Origin: an uncultured Paracoccaceae bacterium
Lineage (GTDB): Bacteria; Pseudomonadota; Alphaproteobacteria; Rhodobacterales; Rhodobacteraceae
DNA length: 34,365 nucleotides
Direction of reading: 5' to 3'
Assembly: GCA_947311485.1 (NCBI GenBank)
Contig: CAMZLM010000013.1
Location: 1 to 34,365 of the forward strand
The position numbers were made by a program, and so were the translations under genes. Below, one piece after another: positions 27,621 through 34,365 of the stretch. How positions within the stretch are numbered: position 1 is the stretch's first letter; every line of letters begins with the position of its first letter. The notes below the pieces were generated by a model. That model was given only the letters and a program-made list of their open reading frames with translations. It did not search any database and was not told where the DNA came from.

Positions 27621-28789
27621 TGCAGGTCGCCAAAGGCCTTTTGCAAGCGGGCGACCGCGTCCTCGACAACGCTATGGGGACAGCCCAGATTGAACCGCAT
27701 GAAGCTCTCGCCGCCGGTGCCAAATGTGGAGCCATAGTTAGCCGCAATTTTGGCCACCTCTGCCACACGTTTGGTAAACTCCGATTCCGCCATGCCGGTG
27801 CCGGAAAAATCCACCCACGCCAGATAGGTTGATTGCAGATCCATCGATTTCAATCCCGGAATCGCATTAATCCCCGCGTCGAACGTTTTCCGGTTCCGAT
27901 CGAGATAGGCCACCAGTTGATCAACCCATGCCGCCCCTTCCGGTGAATAGGCAGCCGTGGTCATTTCAGTACCCATAACCGTTGTCGCAATGCCCAGACC
28001 CTTCATGACCTTGTCAAATTTTGCGTGTAGCACCGGATCGGAAATAATCACATTTCCCAGATGGTTGCCGGCAATGTTAAACGTTTTGGACGGGGCCGTC
28101 AGGGTAATCAGACGATTTTCAACCCCGGGAACGGCCAGCGGCATCGGCAAGTGTTTGTTGTCACCGAACACCAGATCATGGTGGATTTCATCGGACACCA
28201 ACAACAAGTCATGGCGTTCACAAAAGGCTGCAACCTCGGCCAGTTCCGCCTGTGTCCAGACACGGCCACCCGGATTGTGCGGCGAACAGAGAATCACCAT
28301 TTTTTCAGTACCGGTCAGCATGCCGTCATAGGCCGGAAAATCCATGTAATACTGGCCGGCCTCTTGCCGCATCGGCATTTCGACCACTTGGCGACCACCG
28401 GCTTTGATGATTTTGGCAAAGGCGTGATAGACGGGGGTAAACAGGATGATCCCGTCCCCCGGATCGGTAAAGGCCTGTAAATTCAAGGCAACCGCATTCA
28501 CCAACCCATAGGTCGAGAACACCTGCTCTGGCTTCACCGTCCAGCCGTGACGGTTTTGCATCCACCAGCAAATAGCGTTGTGGTAATCGTCAAAAATGCC
28601 CTGATACCCCAGAACCCCATGTTCCAACATGTCTTTTCCGGCCTGCAACACAAAATCCGGCACCTGGAAATCCGTATCCGCAACCCACATGGAAATACCG
28701 TCTGCGGGGCTGACACCGTAGAGTTTTTCCATCGCATCCCATTTAGCGCAATTTGTGCCACGGCGGTCGATTATCCGGTCAAAGTCCAT
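27617..28789 (-). CDS. patB: PatB/MalY-type PLP enzyme (aminotransferase / C-S beta-lyase)
   Basis: 390 residues from the internal ATG at 28789. The ATG at 28798 is possible too, but AAGG lies 9 bases before 28789 and touches the outer one. Fold-type I PLP enzyme: GVSPADGISMWVADTDFQVP start, SPHNPGGRVWT, SDEIHHDLVF, and the PLP lysine in APSKTFNIAG. PatB/MalY members cleave cystathionine-like C-S bonds. The exact substrate cannot be told from sequence. Overlaps the L,D-transpeptidase gene by 4 bases. Confidence 0.88.
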   Translation of the reverse strand: MDFDRIIDRRGTNCAKWDAMEKLYGVSPADGISMWVADTDFQVPDFVLQAGKDMLEHGVLGYQGIFDDYHNAICWWMQNRHGWTVKPEQVFSTYGLVNAVALNLQAFTDPGDGIILFTPVYHAFAKIIKAGGRQVVEMPMRQEAGQYYMDFPAYDGMLTGTEKMVILCSPHNPGGRVWTQAELAEVAAFCERHDLLLVSDEIHHDLVFGDNKHLPMPLAVPGVENRLITLTAPSKTFNIAGNHLGNVIISDPVLHAKFDKVMKGLGIATTVMGTEMTTAAYSPEGAAWVDQLVAYLDRNRKTFDAGINAIPGLKSMDLQSTYLAWVDFSGTGMAESEFTKRVAEVAKIAANYGSTFGTGGESFMRFNLGCPHSVVEDAVARLQKAFGDLQ

Positions 28790-28858
28790 GTTGTACATCC
28801 TTGTTAAACTGGCCGAACGTTAGCGCGCCACAAACCCGATGCCAAGACGCAAACCGGC

Positions 28859-28887
28859 TTGAATACAAGCGTTTCATGGCTTACATC
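28859..28887 (+). promoter_or_regulatory. Candidate def promoter giving a leaderless mRNA
   Basis: TTGAAT (28859-28864), 17 bases, TACATC (28882-28887); the def ATG is 7 bases past the -10. No Shine-Dalgarno sequence precedes that ATG, consistent with start at +1. Confidence 0.35.
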
Positions 28888-28893
28888 GCTGCC

Positions 28894-29415
28894 ATGACAA
28901 CACGCAAGATACTCTGGCACCCCGACCCGCACCTGAAAAAGAAATGTGCGGAAATCGAGACGGTGGACGACGCAACCCGCCTCTTGGTGGATGACATGCT
29001 GCAAACCATGTACGAGGCCCCCGGCGTCGGGCTGGCCGCGCCACAGGTGGGGCAGATCAAACGCCTGTTCGTGATGGATTGCACCCCCAAAGATGCCGAA
29101 GAATCCGAACCGATGGCGCTGATCAATCCGCGCATCGTCTGGACGTCCGAGGAAACCAACGTCTATAACGAGGGCTGTTTGTCCTTGCCGGAAATGTACG
29201 CGGATATCACCCGCCCCGCAGAAGTGCGGGTCGAATATATTGACCGCGACGGCAAGGAACAGGAACGTCATTTCGACGGGCTGTGGGCCACCTGCGCGCA
29301 ACATGAAATCGACCATCTGGAAGGCAAGCTGTTCATTGACCATCTGTCCGGTTTGAAACGCACCATGTTCACCCGCAAAATGTTGAAGATGAAAAAAGAA
29401 CGGGCGCGCGACTGA
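28894..29415 (+). CDS. def: Peptide deformylase
   Basis: 173 residues. Removes the formyl group from nascent proteins. All three family motifs are intact: GVGLAAPQ (44-51), EGCLSLP (93-99, C95 binds metal) and HEIDH (137-141, catalytic Glu138). The ATG at 28894 is chosen over 28876 because MTTRKILWHPDP begins the domain as usual. Stop and the next start overlap as TGATG. Forms a coupled cluster with the paralogue and fmt. Confidence 0.96.
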   Translation: MTTRKILWHPDPHLKKKCAEIETVDDATRLLVDDMLQTMYEAPGVGLAAPQVGQIKRLFVMDCTPKDAEESEPMALINPRIVWTSEETNVYNEGCLSLPEMYADITRPAEVRVEYIDRDGKEQERHFDGLWATCAQHEIDHLEGKLFIDHLSGLKRTMFTRKMLKMKKERARD

Positions 29416-29924
29416 TGCCGGTGCGTCCCTTTATTCCCTATCCCGACAAACGCCTGCGCACGGTTTGCCCGCCGGTAAATGAAATAGACGATACAGTCCG
29501 CGGTATCTGGCAGGATATGCTCGACAGCATGTACGCCATGCCCGGTGTCGGGCTTGGCGCGCCACAAATCGGGGTGCTGCGTGCGCTGGCCGTGATGGAT
29601 TGTTCCGAGGCCGGCAATGAACCCGTCCGCATGGCCAATCCAGAGGTGCTACATGCCTCGGTCAAACTGCGTGAACATTCCGAAGGGTCGCCCAACCTGC
29701 CGAATGTCTGGACCAAAATAGCACGCCCGCGCGCGGTGACGGTACGGTATATGGATGAAAACGGCGACGTGGTAGAACGCGATTTCGTCGGGCTGTGGGC
29801 GACTTCGGTTCAGCATCAGATCGACCATTTGAACGGCAAGATGTATTTTGACCACCTGAAACCGGTGAAACGCAAGATGCTGTTGGCCAAGGCCGCCAAA
29901 CTGGCCAAGCGAAAGGGCGACTGA
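29415..29924 (+). CDS. Peptide deformylase paralogue with substituted active site
   Basis: 169 residues, aligned end to end with the preceding def. Motif 1 is kept (GVGLGAPQ, 44-51). Motif 2 reads EGSPNLP, so the metal-binding cysteine is Ser92. Motif 3 reads HQIDH (134-138), so the catalytic glutamate is Gln135, though both histidines remain. It should lack normal deformylase activity, yet the frame is intact and sits in the TGATG-coupled def-def-fmt cluster, so it is retained, probably as a binding or regulatory protein. That role is inferred; residual metal-dependent hydrolase activity is not excluded. Confidence 0.93.
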   Translation: MPVRPFIPYPDKRLRTVCPPVNEIDDTVRGIWQDMLDSMYAMPGVGLGAPQIGVLRALAVMDCSEAGNEPVRMANPEVLHASVKLREHSEGSPNLPNVWTKIARPRAVTVRYMDENGDVVERDFVGLWATSVQHQIDHLNGKMYFDHLKPVKRKMLLAKAAKLAKRKGD

Positions 29925-30832
29925 TGCGCATCATTTTCATGGGGACACCGGATTTTTCGGTGCCGGTGTTACAAGCACTTGCAGCCGAACACGAGGTCGT
30001 TTCCGTTTACTGCCAACCGCCCCGCCCCGCCGGTCGCGGCAAAAAGGACCGCCCGACAGCCGTGCATCAGGCAGCGGAAAAGCTGGGCCTGCCGGTGCGC
30101 CATCCACTGAATTTCAAAGATGCGGAAACCCGTGCCGAATTTGCCGCGTTAAAGGCCGATGTCGCCGTGGTAGTGGCCTATGGGTTGATCCTGCCGCAAG
30201 CGGTACTGGATGCGCCGACCAAGGGTTGTTTGAATATCCATGCCTCGCTGTTGCCCCGATGGCGCGGGGCGGCCCCGATCCATCGGGCGATCATGGCCGG
30301 AGATGCGCAAACCGGCGTGTGCGTGATGCAGATGGAAGCCGGCCTTGATACCGGCCCCGTGCTGCTGCGTCAGGAAACCGACATCACCCCCGAAGACACC
30401 ACCGGCAGCCTGCACGACCGCCTGTCCGATATGGGCGCGGCCCTGATTATTGATGCGTTGGCAAAGCTGGACAGCCTACCCCCAGCCGAACAGGGCGAGG
30501 ATGGCGTAACCTATGCCAAAAAGATCGACAAAGCAGAAGCGCAGGTTGATTGGACACGGCCCAATACCGAAGTAGATCGCCACATTCGCGGGTTATCCCC
30601 CTTTCCCGGTGCGTGGAGCATGGTGAACGGGCAACGGGTAAAATTGCTGCTGAGCAAAACCACCGGTCACACCGGTGCGGCAGGCGCAGTTCTGGACGAC
30701 CAGTTGACCGTGGCTTGCGGTTCCGGTGCCGTGCAATTGCTGCGGTTACAGCGCGCGGGCAAGGGGGCCATGTCACCGGCAGATTTCCTGCGTGGCTTTC
30801 CAATTACCAAAGGTCAGGTATTCGAGGGTTAA
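29924..30832 (+). CDS. fmt: Methionyl-tRNA formyltransferase
   Basis: 302 residues. Formylates initiator Met-tRNA using 10-formyl-tetrahydrofolate. N-terminal [16 protein letters not shown], the active-site block [16 protein letters not shown] (N104, H106) and D142 in GLDTGPVLL are diagnostic; the C-terminal OB-like domain follows from about 205. The start overlaps the upstream stop as TGATG. Functionally paired with deformylase, which removes what Fmt adds. Confidence 0.97.
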   Translation: MRIIFMGTPDFSVPVLQALAAEHEVVSVYCQPPRPAGRGKKDRPTAVHQAAEKLGLPVRHPLNFKDAETRAEFAALKADVAVVVAYGLILPQAVLDAPTKGCLNIHASLLPRWRGAAPIHRAIMAGDAQTGVCVMQMEAGLDTGPVLLRQETDITPEDTTGSLHDRLSDMGAALIIDALAKLDSLPPAEQGEDGVTYAKKIDKAEAQVDWTRPNTEVDRHIRGLSPFPGAWSMVNGQRVKLLLSKTTGHTGAAGAVLDDQLTVACGSGAVQLLRLQRAGKGAMSPADFLRGFPITKGQVFEG

Positions 30833-30877
30833 AATTCACCGATTAAGCCCTATATTACCTGCAAAGGAGACCAAAAC

Positions 30878-31114
30878 ATGGGCGTTATTCTGTTGATTAT
30901 TGTCGGTGCCGCAGCCGGTTTTGTGGCCACCCGTATGATGAATATCGAAGCTAATATTTTTGTAACCATCGCCATCGGCGTTCTGGGTGCCCTGATTGGC
31001 GGCGTGGTTTTGCGCCTGTTGGGGGCAATGTTGGGTATGGCCTTCGGGTTTATCGGGGCCATTGCAGGTGCCGCGTTGTTAATCTGGCTGTGGCAAACCT
31101 ATTTACGAAAATAG
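30878..31114 (+). CDS. GlsB/YeaQ/YmgE-like small membrane protein
   Basis: 78 residues with three hydrophobic, glycine-rich helices (about 2-18, 26-45, 48-72). The glycine pattern (GAAAGF, GVLGALIGG) resembles the GlsB/YeaQ/YmgE family, often induced by stress. A strong AAGGAG precedes the ATG, so it may be well translated, perhaps from its own promoter in the 45-base gap after fmt. Function unknown. Confidence 0.78.
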   Translation: MGVILLIIVGAAAGFVATRMMNIEANIFVTIAIGVLGALIGGVVLRLLGAMLGMAFGFIGAIAGAALLIWLWQTYLRK

Positions 31115-31123
31115 CAACCACAC

Positions 31124-31420
31124 TTACCCCGTCACACCAACCAAGGCGTCACGCATCTGGAAATAGGCGATCATGGCCTCGAACATCATGCGCCAAATAA
31201 TTTCCATGCACACAAAAGCAACCAATATCATGAAATACAGACGGCTGCGGTATTTCACCGGAACCTGCACAACTGCCGTGCGGGCCAACACGCCAAAATA
31301 TGGCGCAATTTTACGCACAAAAATAACGCTGAGCAAAGGCATGACAACCGCACCCAGATAGTAACACACCAGTAAAACAGACGGCGCGATAAAGGTTTTG
31401 AACGTCAGAAAATCATACAT
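31124..31420 (-). CDS. DUF4282-like small membrane protein
   Basis: 98 residues from the ATG at 31420; an outer start at 31486 would run into rnhA. It opens MYDFLTFKTFIAPSVLL and has hydrophobic segments at about 12-36 and 65-85. The FLTF-FI-P opening and helix pattern resemble DUF4282; assignment is tentative. It follows rnhA by 25 bases on the same strand and converges on the GlsB-like gene with a 9-base gap and no terminator. Confidence 0.6.
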   Translation of the reverse strand: MYDFLTFKTFIAPSVLLVCYYLGAVVMPLLSVIFVRKIAPYFGVLARTAVVQVPVKYRSRLYFMILVAFVCMEIIWRMMFEAMIAYFQMRDALVGVTG

Positions 31421-31445
31421 TCCCAAATTCCCGATACTGATCCCC

Positions 31446-31898
31446 CTATTTTTTATAGGGGGCCATACCTTCGCGGGCCAATTCATCGGCCCGTTCGTTT
31501 TCCGGATGGCCGGCGTGGCCCTTGACCCATTCCCAGCTCACTTGATGGCGGGCCTGTGCCGCATCAAGCTGTTTCCACAGATCCACATTTTTAACCGGTT
31601 TCTTGGCTGCGGTTTTCCAACCGTTTTTCTTCCAGCCGAAAATCCACTTGGTTAATCCGTCTTTCACATAGGAGCTGTCGGTGACAATGGTGATCTTGCT
31701 GGGCCGCTCCAAGGCTTCCAGTGCCTCGATCGCAGCACTTAGCTCCATGCGGTTGTTCGTGGTATCCGCAGCCCCGCCATTCAGCGTGCGTTCCTTGATC
31801 ACCGTATCGCCGTCACGGGCAATCAACAGTGCGCCCCAGCCCCCCGGGCCGGGATTACCGGAGCATGCTCCGTCAGTATAAGCATAAAGTTCAGGCAT
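31446..31898 (-). CDS. rnhA: Ribonuclease HI
   Basis: 150 residues. Cleaves the RNA strand of RNA-DNA hybrids. Catalytic acids are D9 ([18 protein letters not shown]), E52 (NNRMEL), D74 (TDSSYV) and D138 ([11 protein letters not shown]). The ATG at 31898 is preferred to a TTG at 31907. It overlaps the methyltransferase stop by 8 bases, part of an ispH-methyltransferase-rnhA transcript. Confidence 0.97.
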   Translation of the reverse strand: MPELYAYTDGACSGNPGPGGWGALLIARDGDTVIKERTLNGGAADTTNNRMELSAAIEALEALERPSKITIVTDSSYVKDGLTKWIFGWKKNGWKTAAKKPVKNVDLWKQLDAAQARHQVSWEWVKGHAGHPENERADELAREGMAPYKK

Positions 31899-32484
31899 GG
31901 CAGTCAATCGTAATCCAGGAGGCTATCACACCGTCAAGGCCAGGGTCGGCACCGGTGTTTGTGTGAGTGATGGTGAAACCCGCATCGGCCAACAGACCAC
32001 GCAGTTCGGTTTCGGTGTAATAGGTATACCACCGGCCCAACGAATCACGCTGTTCGCCGGTGCCGGTTTTCAGGCCGATATTGAACCGTCCCTGTGGTTT
32101 TAGCGCCCGCAGGATCGCCGCCAAATGGCGCGGCATATCCCCCCGTGACGCATGCAGCAAAGAGAAGCTGGCCCAAATACCGTCATATTCATCGGTCGAG
32201 GTCAGGTCATCAAAGGTCCCCAGCACCACATCCAGATCAAACTGACGTTTGGCAAAGGCAACCATTTCTTCCGATGCATCAAGTGCGGTGACCTTCAGGC
32301 CGTGATCCCGCATCGCCGCCGCCGCACTGCCGGTGCCACAGCCAAAATCCAGCACACGACCGCCTTCTGGCAGGCTCTCGATGAACGCCGCCAACCGTTC
32401 ACAAGGCCCTTCGCTATTGACCAAAGCATCGTATTCCGCCGCTTTGGCATTATAAACTGCCAGAGTTTCGGGATCCGCGCTCAT
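31891..32484 (-). CDS. Class I SAM-dependent methyltransferase, substrate unknown
   Basis: 197 residues. Motif [16 protein letters not shown] (about 41-55) binds S-adenosylmethionine, followed by [11 protein letters not shown] (acidic end of strand 2) and the post-motif SFSLLHASR. Matches the small methyltransferase-25/11 type. No clue to the acceptor is visible. Its ATG overlaps the ispH stop by 4 bases, and its stop overlaps rnhA by 8. Confidence 0.9.
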   Translation of the reverse strand: MSADPETLAVYNAKAAEYDALVNSEGPCERLAAFIESLPEGGRVLDFGCGTGSAAAAMRDHGLKVTALDASEEMVAFAKRQFDLDVVLGTFDDLTSTDEYDGIWASFSLLHASRGDMPRHLAAILRALKPQGRFNIGLKTGTGEQRDSLGRWYTYYTETELRGLLADAGFTITHTNTGADPGLDGVIASWITIDCHA

Positions 32485-33425
32485 GTACGCAACACGCGCG
32501 GAACTTTGAATTCCACATCTTCAATTGCCGTTTCGATGATTTCAGAGGTCACGTTGTAACGGGCCTTAAAGGCGTCGATCACCTCGTTTATCAGAATTTC
32601 CGGTGCCGAAGCCCCCGCCGTGATCCCGATGGCCTTGGCCCCTTGCAATGCGCGCCAGTCAATGTCCTCGGCACGCTGCACCAGCTGGGAATAGGCACAT
32701 CCAGAGGTAGTGCCAACCTCGACCAGTCGGCGCGAGTTAGAGGAGTTGGGTGCCCCGATCACCAGCAACGCATCAACCTTTGGCGAGACCGCTTTTACCG
32801 CTTCCTGACGGTTGGTTGTGGCGTAACAGATATCTTTCTTATGGGGGCCGACAATGGCCGGAAACCGCGCCCGAAGCGCTGCAACTGTGGCGATAGTGTC
32901 ATCTACAGAGAGTGTCGTTTGTGTAATATACGCCAGTTTTCCGGGATCACGCGGGGCCAGATTTGCCACATCGTCCGCCGTTTCCACCAACAGCACTTCG
33001 CCTTTGGGCAACTGCCCCATGGTGCCGATGGTTTCGGGATGTCCCGCATGACCGATCATCACCGTTTGCAAGCCGTTTGCGTGGTGGCGTTCGGCCTCGA
33101 TGTGGACCTTGCTGACCAAGGGACACGTTGCATCGACATAGATCATTTGACGCTGTTGGGCGGCTTCCGGCACCGATTTAGGCACGCCATGGGCCGAAAA
33201 GATTACAGGCCGGTCAGTTGGGCACTCTTCCAGCTCCTCGACAAAAATGGCGCCGAGCGCGCGTAATCCGTCTACTACATATTTGTTGTGTACGATTTCA
33301 TGGCGCACATAAACCGGCGCGCCCCATTTCTCGATCGCCATTTCAACGATCTTGATTGCCCGGTCCACACCGGCACAAAACCCGCGTGGTGCGGCAAGAT
33401 AAAGGGTAAGATTTGGTTTTTCCAT
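32481..33425 (-). CDS. ispH: 4-hydroxy-3-methylbut-2-enyl diphosphate reductase
   Basis: 314 residues. Last enzyme of the MEP isoprenoid pathway, making IPP and DMAPP with a [4Fe-4S] cluster. The three cluster cysteines are C17 ([11 protein letters not shown]), C101 (DATCPLV) and C200 (ICYATTNRQ). E131 in HPET is the proton relay. AGGGG lies upstream of the ATG at 33425. First gene of a four-gene minus-strand run (ispH, methyltransferase, rnhA, DUF4282-like). Confidence 0.97.
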   Translation of the reverse strand: MEKPNLTLYLAAPRGFCAGVDRAIKIVEMAIEKWGAPVYVRHEIVHNKYVVDGLRALGAIFVEELEECPTDRPVIFSAHGVPKSVPEAAQQRQMIYVDATCPLVSKVHIEAERHHANGLQTVMIGHAGHPETIGTMGQLPKGEVLLVETADDVANLAPRDPGKLAYITQTTLSVDDTIATVAALRARFPAIVGPHKKDICYATTNRQEAVKAVSPKVDALLVIGAPNSSNSRRLVEVGTTSGCAYSQLVQRAEDIDWRALQGAKAIGITAGASAPEILINEVIDAFKARYNVTSEIIETAIEDVEFKVPRVLRT

Positions 33426-33529
33426 CAAAGCCCCTACAAGACAACTAGTTCCAGCCGGTCATAGCCCCCCCGCACGCAAAGGTCCACTGACAGAGTTCGC
33501 CAAGCGAAAATTCAGACCCCGAAAAGCAA

Positions 33530-33557
33530 GAAATGAGCCTCTTTCAAGGCTCATTTC
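33530..33557 (-). terminator. Intrinsic terminator after the NYN gene
   Basis: Perfect 11-base inverted repeat GAAATGAGCCT / AGGCTCATTTC with a 6-base loop. On the minus strand it is followed by a T-rich stretch (TTGCTTTTC). It lies 27 bases beyond the NYN stop and upstream of ispH, so it separates the two transcripts. Confidence 0.82.
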
Positions 33558-33584
33558 CAATGCTACCCAGCGATTTAAGAAAAC

Positions 33585-34172
33585 CTATACTTCGGTTTCC
33601 AGCTCTGGTTCGGCCTGATACTCGGACCGTTCCGGCATATCCGGACGCGGAGGGCGTCCAATAACATCGCGCAATTCATCCAGCTCGATGAAGTTGTCGG
33701 CCTGCCGACGCAGGTCATCCGAAATCATCGGAGGCTGCGAACGGATGGTCGAAACCACGGAAACCCGAACACCCTGACGCTGCAACGATTCGACCAATGG
33801 CCGATAGTCACCGTCACCCGAGAAAATCACAATGTGATCCACATGCGGGGCAAGTTCCATGGCATTGACAGCCAGTTCGATATCCATGTTGCCTTTGACT
33901 TTGCGCCGGCCCATGCTGTCGGTATATTCCTTGGCCGGTTTGGTAACCATGGTGAACCCGTTATAGTTCAGCCAATCGACCAAAGGACGGATCGGGGAGT
34001 ACTCTTCACTCTCCAACAATGCAGTGTAATAAAACGCACGCAGCAATTTGCCACGGCGCATAAACTCTGATCGCAGGAGTTTGTAGTCTATATCAAAGCC
34101 CAGTGCTTTAGCGGCGGCGTACAAATTGGAGCCGTCGATAAAAAGCGCAAGGCGCTCGTCTCGATAAAACAT
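33585..34172 (-). CDS. NYN-domain (LabA/DUF88) putative RNase
   Basis: 195 residues from the ATG at 34172, preceded by AGGAAG. A PIN-like NYN fold: D13 in ALFIDGSNLYAA, D97 in GNMDIELAVNAM and D120/D122 in IFSGDGDY form the acidic metal site expected for RNA cleavage. LabA/DUF88 proteins are thought to act in RNA processing or turnover; the substrate here is unknown. The C-terminal tail (about 165-195) is acidic and proline-rich. Divergent from folK. The longer frame to 34283 lacks support. Confidence 0.9.
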   Translation of the reverse strand: MFYRDERLALFIDGSNLYAAAKALGFDIDYKLLRSEFMRRGKLLRAFYYTALLESEEYSPIRPLVDWLNYNGFTMVTKPAKEYTDSMGRRKVKGNMDIELAVNAMELAPHVDHIVIFSGDGDYRPLVESLQRQGVRVSVVSTIRSQPPMISDDLRRQADNFIELDELRDVIGRPPRPDMPERSEYQAEPELETEV

Positions 34173-34266
34173 AATGCTTCCTTTCAAATCTAGCCAACCG
34201 ACATGTTGTAGGTTAAGTGCGTGTAAAATATTGCCGGTCGCCCGGTGCAGAAAATAGGCCCAAAAT

Positions 34267-34365
34267 TTGAGACTGCAACCCACGAATCAAGTAAATCAAA
34301 CCCGAAAATGCATTATTGCACTAGGATCCAACCTCGCAGGAAGCCTCAAGGGAGACCTACCTCCA
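34267..34365 (+). CDS. folK: FolK, 2-amino-4-hydroxy-6-hydroxymethyldihydropteridine diphosphokinase, 3' truncated
   Basis: Only the N-terminus is in view. The frame ends at the window edge and carries IIALGSNLAGSL, the opening strand and glycine-rich turn of HPPK/FolK. The frame is open from 34258. No ATG lies in frame; TTG at 34267 is the likeliest start, CTG at 34273 another. An ATG at 34308 is out of frame. Its product pyrophosphorylates the pterin in folate synthesis. Divergent from the NYN gene. Identification rests on about 15 residues. Confidence 0.7.
   Translation, partial: MRLQPTNQVNQTRKCIIALGSNLAGSLKGDLPP

Noticed and set aside
1-34365. tRNA genes, CRISPR arrays or transposases
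   Set aside because: Gaps between genes are short and contain no cloverleaf, regularly spaced repeats or transposase-like proteins that I could find by eye.

Overview
The window looks like a chromosomal segment of an alphaproteobacterium of the Rhodobacterales (Roseobacter/Paracoccus type). This rests on moderately high G+C, the end of a heme d1 (nir) cluster, the five-step histidine route ending in N-formylglutamate, a tandem def-def-fmt cluster, and a NYN gene divergent from folK. The assignment comes from gene content and protein style; no search was run. Genes are packed with many 4-base overlaps. No stretch over 300 bases lacks a gene, and I saw no rRNA, tRNA, CRISPR array, insertion sequence or riboswitch.

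Layout. 1-2334 (+): 3' part of nirN (heme d1 maturation), a CbiX-type chelatase-like gene and a two-helix membrane protein. 2331-4875 (-): modABC, molybdate uptake. 4932-10121 (-): hutI-hutH-hutG-hutU, divergent from 10203-12335 (+): hutF-hutC. Together these degrade histidine to glutamate plus formate under a GntR repressor. 12389-15049 (-): a twin-helix HIG1-like protein, a PduO-type cobalamin adenosyltransferase, and etfB-etfA. 15170-17032 (-): a lone OLD-family ATPase/TOPRIM nuclease in AT-richer DNA, the clearest sign of acquisition. 17191-18030 (-): an SDR oxidoreductase.

18136-22731 (+): parC, a DUF898 membrane protein and a membrane-anchored M48 protease. 22732-25970 (-): fdhD-mobA-mobB-moeA, molybdenum cofactor genes that match modABC in theme. 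26046-27087 (+): azlCD. 27084-28789 (-): PatB/MalY-like aminotransferase followed by an L,D-transpeptidase. 28894-30832 (+): def, a def paralogue with substituted active-site residues, and fmt. 30878-31114 (+): a GlsB/YeaQ-like protein. 31124-33425 (-): ispH, a methyltransferase, rnhA and a DUF4282-like protein. 33585-34172 (-): a NYN-domain protein, then the start of folK (+) running off the end.

Most of the window is ordinary housekeeping and catabolic sequence. The parts most worth a second look are the lone OLD nuclease island, the second deformylase that appears catalytically dead, the CbiX-like protein whose metal-binding histidines sit mainly in the C-terminal lobe, the DUF898-M48 pair behind parC, and the HutC-type operator overlapping candidate divergent hut promoters. 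I do not see a convincing multi-gene system of wholly new type.
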